Assembly: GCA_026785885.1 (NCBI GenBank)
Contig: JAJAZC010000067.1
Span: forward strand, 1-37,617
From: Rubrivivax sp.
GTDB lineage: Bacteria; Pseudomonadota; Gammaproteobacteria; Burkholderiales; Burkholderiaceae_C
Length of the DNA: 37,617 bases
Reading direction: 5' to 3'
The notes under the pieces are model-generated. The model did no database searches, was not told where the DNA came from, and was given only the letters and a program-made list of their open reading frames with translations. Below, one piece after another: positions 33,255 to 37,617 of the stretch. Made by a program: the position numbers and the translations under genes. Numbering within the stretch: the stretch's first letter is position 1; each line of letters opens with the position of its first letter.

Positions 33255-34510
33255 ATTCGGCCGCCGGCCGCGCCGCGAGCCTTTTTTTCGCGTTTGCTTT
33301 TACCTACTTTTTGTCCGCGCTGCTGCGTGCGGTGACGGCCACGCTGGCACCGGTGTTCAGTGTTGAGCTGGGTCTGCGCGCCAGCGACCTGGGGCTGCTG
33401 GCCGGCGCGTACTTCCTCGGCTTCGCCGGGATGCAATTGCCCCTGGGTCAGGCGCTTGACCGTTTTGGCCCGCGTCGCACGCTGCTGGTGCTGGTCAGTG
33501 GAGCGGTGATCGGCTGCATGGCTTTTGCACAAGCCACGCAACTGAGCGGCCTGATCGCCGCGCGGGTGCTCATCGGTGCCGGCGTCGGCGCTTGCCTGAT
33601 GGCTCCGTTGACGCTGTACCGGCGGCAGTTCTCACCGGCGGCGCAGCTGCGCGCCAACTCGTGGATGCTGATGACGGGGTCGCTCGGCATGGTGGCCTCG
33701 ACGCTGCCGGTGCAGTGGCTGCTGCCCAGCGTGGGTTGGCGCGGCTTGTTCTGGATCGTTGCAGCGCTGCTGGCCGTCGGTATGGCACTGGTGGTGTGGC
33801 TGGTGCCGGCCGACGAGCAGAGGGGCTTGCACCGCACCGGCGGCAGTCAACGTGGCGGCGAAAAGGGCCGGGACGACGGCGACGGCGGCTACCGGTCGAT
33901 CGTGCGCCACCCGCTGTTCGTGGCCACCGCGCCTTTGGGCTTTTTCCTGTACGGCGGCATGATTGCCGTGCAGTCCCTGTGGGCCGGGCCCTGGTTGACC
34001 CGCGTGGCCTTGCAGAGCCCGGCGCAGGCCGCACAGGGCTTGTTCGGCATCAACTTGGCCATGTTGATGACCTTTCTGATCTGGGGTGCGCTGATGCCGC
34101 GGCTGGCCGCCCGAGGTGTCGATGCGCTGCGCCTGATGGCCTGGGGCCTGCCGCTGGCCTTGCTGGGGACGGCCGCCAATGTTGCGCTGGGCGCGCAAGC
34201 CGGCGCCGTGTGGTGGGCACTGTGGTGCATGGCCTGCACGTTCGTCTCGCTCAGCCAGCCCGCGGTGGCGGCAGCCTTCACACCACGGCAGGCTGGGCGG
34301 GCGCTGTCGGCTTTCAATCTCGTGATCTTCAGCGGCGTGTTCTGCGTGCAGTGGGGTATCGGCCTGGCGGTCGATGCGTTGCGCGCCGTGGGTTGGGGCG
34401 AAGCGGCCGCGTTTCGTGTCGCGTTCGGCGTGTTGGGCGCCTGCTGCGCGGCGGCCTATGGCTGGTTCCTGGGTCGCTTCGGTGCGTTGACGCGGCAGGC
34501 GTCCGCATAA
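33251..34510 (+). CDS. Major facilitator superfamily transporter
   Basis: Inner-membrane secondary transporter of 419 residues with twelve predicted TM helices. The MFS motif A between TM2 and TM3 is GQALDRFGPRRTLLV, and RVLIGAGVGACLMAPLTLYRR marks TM4. The central cytoplasmic loop is charged and Gly-rich (GSQRGGEKGRDDGDGG). The substrate cannot be assigned; the general pattern is that of the sugar/organic-anion or NarK-distant families. The gene overlaps the lipoprotein gene by ATGA and precedes the PTS genes by 25 bp, so it may be part of the same transcript. Whether it is controlled by the PTS is unknown. Confidence 0.88.
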   Translation: MNSAAGRAASLFFAFAFTYFLSALLRAVTATLAPVFSVELGLRASDLGLLAGAYFLGFAGMQLPLGQALDRFGPRRTLLVLVSGAVIGCMAFAQATQLSGLIAARVLIGAGVGACLMAPLTLYRRQFSPAAQLRANSWMLMTGSLGMVASTLPVQWLLPSVGWRGLFWIVAALLAVGMALVVWLVPADEQRGLHRTGGSQRGGEKGRDDGDGGYRSIVRHPLFVATAPLGFFLYGGMIAVQSLWAGPWLTRVALQSPAQAAQGLFGINLAMLMTFLIWGALMPRLAARGVDALRLMAWGLPLALLGTAANVALGAQAGAVWWALWCMACTFVSLSQPAVAAAFTPRQAGRALSAFNLVIFSGVFCVQWGIGLAVDALRAVGWGEAAAFRVAFGVLGACCAAAYGWFLGRFGALTRQASA

Positions 34511-34535
34511 TCAGCACCGGACCCCGACCCCCTTC

Positions 34536-34985
34536 ATGGCCCGACTGCTCATCGTTGCCCACGCGCCGCTGGCCTCTTCGCTTCAGGCGGTGGCGCGTCA
34601 CGTCTACCCCGATTGCGGTGCGCAGCTGGCGGCCATCGACGTAGCACCCAACGCCAGAGTCGACGACGTGGTGGACGGCATTCGCCAGGCTTTGGCCGCG
34701 GCGGCAGGGCAGGAGATGCTGATCCTGGCCGATGTCTTCGGCGCCACGCCGTGCAATGCCGCGCTGGCGGCTGCCGACGGTGTGCGCTCGCGCGTGGTGG
34801 CCGGCGTCAATGTGCCCATGTTGTGGCGCACGCTGTGTTACTGCGAGCTGCCGCTGGGCGAGCTGGTGGACCGCGCGTTGGCCGGCGCGTCGCAAGGTGT
34901 CATGCACGTCGCGGTGCCGCGGCGCCAAAACCAGCCCGAGCCCGGTGCCAGCCATGATCCAACACAGCATCACCATCACCAATAA
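34536..34985 (+). CDS. PTS EIIA component, mannose/fructose family (regulatory)
   Basis: Soluble EIIA-Man type protein of 149 residues. The phosphorylated histidine is H9 in MARLLIVAHAPLASSL; ILADVFGATPCNAAL and VVAGVNVPMLWRTLCYCELPLGEL are the family's core. No EIIB, EIIC or EIID gene is present, so this is the Burkholderiales-type incomplete PTS (EIIA-HPr-EI), thought to regulate rather than transport. The C-terminus is odd: it runs 32 bp into ptsH in another frame and so ends HDPTQHHHHQ, a His-rich tail created by the overlap. The coupling should balance EIIA and HPr synthesis. Confidence 0.9.
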   Translation: MARLLIVAHAPLASSLQAVARHVYPDCGAQLAAIDVAPNARVDDVVDGIRQALAAAAGQEMLILADVFGATPCNAALAAADGVRSRVVAGVNVPMLWRTLCYCELPLGELVDRALAGASQGVMHVAVPRRQNQPEPGASHDPTQHHHHQ

Positions 34986-35223
34986 GCTGGGCTTGCATGC
35001 CCGCGCGTCGGCCAAACTCACCAAGCTGGCAGGCGCGTATGCAAGCGACATCCATCTGAGCCGCAATGGCCGCCGTGTCAACGCCAAGAGCATCATGGGG
35101 GTGATGATGCTGGCAGCAGGCATGGGCAGCACGGTCGACATCGAAGCCGAGGGCGTCGACGAGCGCGAGGCCATGGGCGCGCTGCGCACATTAATCGACG
35201 GTAAGTTCGGCGAGAGCGAATGA
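34954..35223 (+). CDS. ptsH: PTS phosphocarrier protein HPr
   Basis: HPr of 89 residues. Phospho-acceptor His15 lies in NKLGLHARASAKL; Ser46 in NAKSIMGVMML is at the regulatory-serine position, which in many proteobacteria is a substrate of HPr kinase (no hprK is in the window). The end DGKFGESE is typical of betaproteobacterial HPr. It starts inside the EIIA gene (32-bp overlap) and is followed by ptsI after 58 bp. HPr passes phosphate from EI to EIIA-Man and perhaps to targets such as transcription factors. Identity is certain. Confidence 0.96.
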   Translation: MIQHSITITNKLGLHARASAKLTKLAGAYASDIHLSRNGRRVNAKSIMGVMMLAAGMGSTVDIEAEGVDEREAMGALRTLIDGKFGESE

Positions 35224-35281
35224 CAAGCCAGCCGTTGCCCGGGATTTTCAACACCTACTGCGCCGCCAGCCAGGCGTTGCC

Positions 35282-37072
35282 ATGAGCATCCAAATCTTCG
35301 GCTTGCCGGTCTCACGCGGCGTCGCCATCGGGCGCGCGGTTTTGATTGCGTCCAGCCGTGTCGACGTCGCGCACTACTTTGTCGCCGTTGACCGGCTTGA
35401 GCACGAGATCGCGCGCCTGCGCCTGGCTCGGGACACGGTCGCTGCTGAATTGGAGCAACTGAAGAACGAGCTGCCGCAGGAGGCGCCGCACGAGCTGGCC
35501 GCTTTGCTCGATGTGCATCTGATGCTGCTGCACGACGAGGCTCTGACGAGCGCTACCAAGGTGTGGATCTACGATCGCCACTACAACGCGGAATGGGCGC
35601 TGTCAGCGCAGCTGGAGGTGCTGGCGCGGCAGTTCGACGAGATGGAGGATCCCTATCTGCGCGAGCGCAAGGCCGACCTTGAACAGGTGGTGGAACGCCT
35701 GTTGCGCGAACTGGCAGGGTCGTCGCTGGCAGCAGCAGCTGCCAAGGCCGGCAAGGCACCGACTGAGCGCAGCGTGCTGCCCACCGTCATGGGGGAGGAC
35801 CCGTTGGTGCTTGTGGCCAGCGACGTTGCGCCGGCCGACATGATGCAGTTCAAGCGCAGCGTGTTCACCGGCTTCGTCACCGATGTTGGCGGGCGCACGT
35901 CGCACACAGCAATCGTTGCGCGTAGCTTGGACATTCCCGCCGTGGTCGGCGCCCGCGAGGCAAGTCGCCTGATACGGCAGGACGACTGGATCGTTATCGA
36001 TGGCGACGCCGGTGTCGTGGTGGTCAATCCGACAGCCATCGTCCTGGAAGAGTACCGATTCCGCCAGCGCCAGAGCGAGCTCGAGCGTGCGCGGCTGAAC
36101 CGGCTGCGCCACACCCCCGCAGTGACGCTGGACGGACAAGTCGTCGAGCTGCTGGCCAACATCGAATTGCCGGGGGACGGTCCGGGCGCCCTGGAGGCGG
36201 GCGCCATGGGTGTAGGGCTGTTTCGCAGCGAGTTTCTGTTTATGAACCGCGGTGGCGACTTGCCTGATGAAGAAGAGCAGTTTGAAGCCTACCGCACGGC
36301 AGTGGTGGCGATGCAGGGCCTGCCGGTCACCATTCGCACGGTCGACGTCGGTGCCGACAAACCGCTGGAGCGCATGAGCGCACAGGAGCTGCGGCATGAA
36401 CACGGACTGAACCCAGCCCTGGGGCTGCGGGCGATTCGCTGGAGCTTGTCAGAGCCGGGCATGTTCAGGCAGCAACTGCGGGCCATCCTGCGAGCCAGCG
36501 CGCACGGCAAAGTGCGGATACTGGTTCCTATGGTCGCGCATCTGGGTGAAGTGCGCTCGATTCTCGAGGCGCTCGCACGGGCACGGCAGCAGCTCGATGA
36601 GGCAGGGCACAGCTACGGGCAAGTCGACATAGGCGCAATGGTCGAAGTGCCAGCTGCGGCTTTGATGATTGACCGCCTCCTACGCCACCTCGATTTTGTT
36701 TCGATTGGCACCAACGACTTGATCCAGTACACGCTGGCTATCGACCGTGCCGACGAGGCAGTTTCACACCTGTACGACCCATGGCACCCAGCCGTGCTGC
36801 ACCTAGTGCAACGGACCATTGCTCATGCCAATCGCATTGGCAAAGATGTGTGTGTTTGTGGCGAGATGGCTGGTGATCCTGCCTTCACTGAGTTGCTGCT
36901 TGCAATGGGCTTGCGAAGCTTCTCCATGCATCCAGCACGCATTGCGTCGATCAAGCAGCGCGTGCTGCGCGCGGACACGCGGTGGCTTGCCGAACAGCTG
37001 CCAGCTTTGCTCGCGTCGGATGATCCAGCTGGTGTTTTGCGCGAGGTGCTTCAGGGGCGACCCGGGCACTAG
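35282..37072 (+). CDS. ptsI: PTS enzyme I (phosphoenolpyruvate-protein phosphotransferase)
   Basis: Enzyme I of 596 residues, first step of the PTS: takes phosphate from PEP and gives it to HPr. The phospho-histidine is H208 in VGGRTSHTAIVARSLDIPAV. The PEP-binding barrel has GVGLFRSEFLFMNR, RTVDVGADKP, NPALGLRAIR, VEVPAAALMID, SIGTNDLIQYTLAIDR and the active-site cysteine in VCVCGEMAGDP. Compared with E. coli (His189) the N-terminal part holds an extra ~19 residues, mainly an Ala/Lys-rich insert near 148-165. It ends the PTS gene set; no clear terminator separates it from the rRNA leader. Identity is certain. Confidence 0.96.
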   Translation: MSIQIFGLPVSRGVAIGRAVLIASSRVDVAHYFVAVDRLEHEIARLRLARDTVAAELEQLKNELPQEAPHELAALLDVHLMLLHDEALTSATKVWIYDRHYNAEWALSAQLEVLARQFDEMEDPYLRERKADLEQVVERLLRELAGSSLAAAAAKAGKAPTERSVLPTVMGEDPLVLVASDVAPADMMQFKRSVFTGFVTDVGGRTSHTAIVARSLDIPAVVGAREASRLIRQDDWIVIDGDAGVVVVNPTAIVLEEYRFRQRQSELERARLNRLRHTPAVTLDGQVVELLANIELPGDGPGALEAGAMGVGLFRSEFLFMNRGGDLPDEEEQFEAYRTAVVAMQGLPVTIRTVDVGADKPLERMSAQELRHEHGLNPALGLRAIRWSLSEPGMFRQQLRAILRASAHGKVRILVPMVAHLGEVRSILEALARARQQLDEAGHSYGQVDIGAMVEVPAAALMIDRLLRHLDFVSIGTNDLIQYTLAIDRADEAVSHLYDPWHPAVLHLVQRTIAHANRIGKDVCVCGEMAGDPAFTELLLAMGLRSFSMHPARIASIKQRVLRADTRWLAEQLPALLASDDPAGVLREVLQGRPGH

Positions 37073-37188
37073 CAATCCGCTCCACTCCTGGCCGACGTTG
37101 CGCTTTTAAGTAGCAGCAGAGATGTGGCTTCAAAACTATCTCGACTGGCAAGCGGCACGGCAGTCGTAGCAGCTTGAACAATGGCCGC

Positions 37189-37218
37189 TTGCGTGCGAAG
37201 AAAAGCGTGTGCTACAGT
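37189..37218 (+). promoter_or_regulatory. Candidate upstream promoter of the rRNA operon
   Basis: TTGCGT and TACAGT separated by 18 bp, about 320 bp ahead of 16S. The -10 is good and the -35 is partial. The 37073-37300 stretch holds no gene. Confidence 0.35.
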
Positions 37219-37300
37219 TGCGGGCTCGGCTAGACATGGACCGCCGCAAGCGAGAGCAAAATTCCGCAGGCACAGTCCGAAAATCAAACCGATTAGGTTG

Positions 37301-37330
37301 TTGACAGCTGATTGATGTGCATGTCAGAAT
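37301..37330 (+). promoter_or_regulatory. Candidate main rRNA operon promoter
   Basis: Perfect -35 TTGACA at 37301-37306 and -10-like CAGAAT at 37325-37330 (18-bp spacing), preceded by an AT-richer run (AAAATCAAACC) that may act as an UP element. It is about 205 bp upstream of the 16S 5' end. Confidence 0.6.
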
Positions 37331-37338
37331 CTAAGACC

Positions 37339-37396
37339 CCGCTAAGTTGTTTAGCGGCGCTGAAAATCTAGCGTTTTCAGCAGTGTTCTTTAAAAA
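37339..37396 (+). promoter_or_regulatory. rRNA leader antitermination signals (boxB-like hairpins, boxA)
   Basis: Two hairpins, CCGCTAA/TTAGCGG (37339-37357, 5-nt loop) and CTGAAAA/TTTTCAG (37360-37380, 7-nt loop), precede TGTTCTTTAAAAA at 37384-37396, which matches the boxA element of rRNA leaders. This order (boxB-like hairpin, then boxA) is standard for NusB-dependent rRNA antitermination. Confidence 0.6.
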
Positions 37397-37437
37397 TCAG
37401 CAGCCGCTAAGCGTGGGCGTTTGAAGGCAAGTGCCAA

Positions 37438-37509
37438 GATGCAGTGGTGACGCTGCATCGCGGTCTCATGACCTTAAACGCTCGCAGAAATTAAAGTGAA
37501 GTTCACTTT
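37438..37509 (+). other. Stem-loops in the 16S leader, possible processing region
   Basis: GATGCAG/CTGCATC (37438-37459, 8-nt loop) and the near-perfect palindrome AAAGTGAA-G-TTCACTTT (37493-37509) lie just before 16S. They may be leader folds or part of the RNase III processing stem; the other half would be beyond the window. Confidence 0.4.
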
Positions 37510-37534
37510 GATTCCTTAGAGCAAATTCAAGATC

Positions 37535-37617
37535 GAACTGAAGAGTTTGATCCTGGCTCAGATTGAACGCTGGCGGCATGCCTTACACATGCAAGTCGAA
37601 CGGTAACGCGGGGCAAC
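37535..37617 (+). rRNA. rrs: 16S ribosomal RNA, 5' end (continues past the window)
   Basis: The first 83 bases are present. GAACTGAAGAGTTTGATCCT corresponds to the E. coli mature 5' end (AAATTGAAGAGTTTGATC), followed by the universal GGCTCAG (27F primer site) and GATTGAACGCTGGCGGCATG, then CCTTACACATGCAAGTCGAA. The GGCGGCATGCCTTACACATG wording is typical of Betaproteobacteria. The mature 5' end is placed by alignment from memory. The window stops within the V1 region, so genus cannot be assigned. Confidence 0.96.

Noticed and set aside
37073-37300. A tRNA or small gene between ptsI and the rRNA promoter
   Set aside because: No cloverleaf-compatible arms or coding frame with a start and ribosome site is visible.

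Overview
This window is the chromosome of a high-GC betaproteobacterium, most likely order Burkholderiales (Rubrivivax/Leptothrix/Ideonella/Methylibium-like). The evidence is the very GC-rich third codon positions, a betaproteobacterial 16S rRNA 5' end at the right edge, a permease-less regulatory PTS (EIIA-Man, HPr, EI), DUF1840 and DUF4197 proteins, and an intergenic stem-loop cluster of a type I recall from this order. Genus cannot be fixed from 83 bases of 16S. Most of the window is housekeeping chromosome with no prophage, plasmid or complete IS. The unusual content lies in intergenic elements and a few altered genes.

Layout. 1-5361 (minus): topB, a PhnD-like periplasmic binding protein, proA and a LemA-like gene cut by the window edge. 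5480-8086 (plus): a small SET-domain methyltransferase gene whose stop codon carries a 246-bp MITE-like element, then birA overlapping a SPOR-like membrane protein gene. 8058-14410 (minus): a subtilisin-like protease with a GlyGly-CTERM-like tail, then the tkt / TonB-C-like / gapA cluster, transcribed tkt first. 14491-14643: a 14-bp minisatellite in the tkt/speD divergent promoter region. 14670-17871 (plus): a SpeD homologue whose pyruvoyl-forming serine is Trp, then a four-PAS hybrid histidine kinase. 17923-18793 (minus): a small monooxygenase gene followed by what looks like a deletion scar, the N-terminus of an M20 peptidase running out of frame into a start-less ECF sigma factor.

19124-22996 (plus): two overlapping c-di-GMP hydrolase genes (HD-GYP, then PAS-GGDEF-EAL with a degenerate GGDEF) and a DUF1840 gene. 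23001-24730: a cluster of five stem-loops, a PEBP/YbhB gene, a 165-bp imperfect palindrome and a histidine phosphatase gene. 24797-30411: ruvB and ruvA (both minus), separated by a PCuAC copper chaperone (plus), a TonB-dependent receptor and a His-rich membrane protein; a TlpA-like lipoprotein gene overlaps ruvA. 30427-32413: a DUF4197 gene with an intrinsic terminator and a degenerate sensor/receiver protein. 32700-37072 (plus): a lipoprotein, an MFS transporter and the PTS genes EIIA-Man, ptsH and ptsI. 37073-37617: an rRNA operon leader (promoter, boxB/boxA-like signals, processing stems) and the first bases of 16S rRNA.

Functional themes: central carbon flow (tkt, gapA, regulatory PTS), recombination and topology (ruvA, ruvB, topB), c-di-GMP breakdown, and a metal-handling island between ruvA and ruvB. 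The best candidates for new biology are the serine-less SpeD next to a length-variable promoter repeat, the CTAG-targeting MITE in a stop codon, the metal receptor/His-rich pair, and the structured intergenic elements around the PEBP gene.
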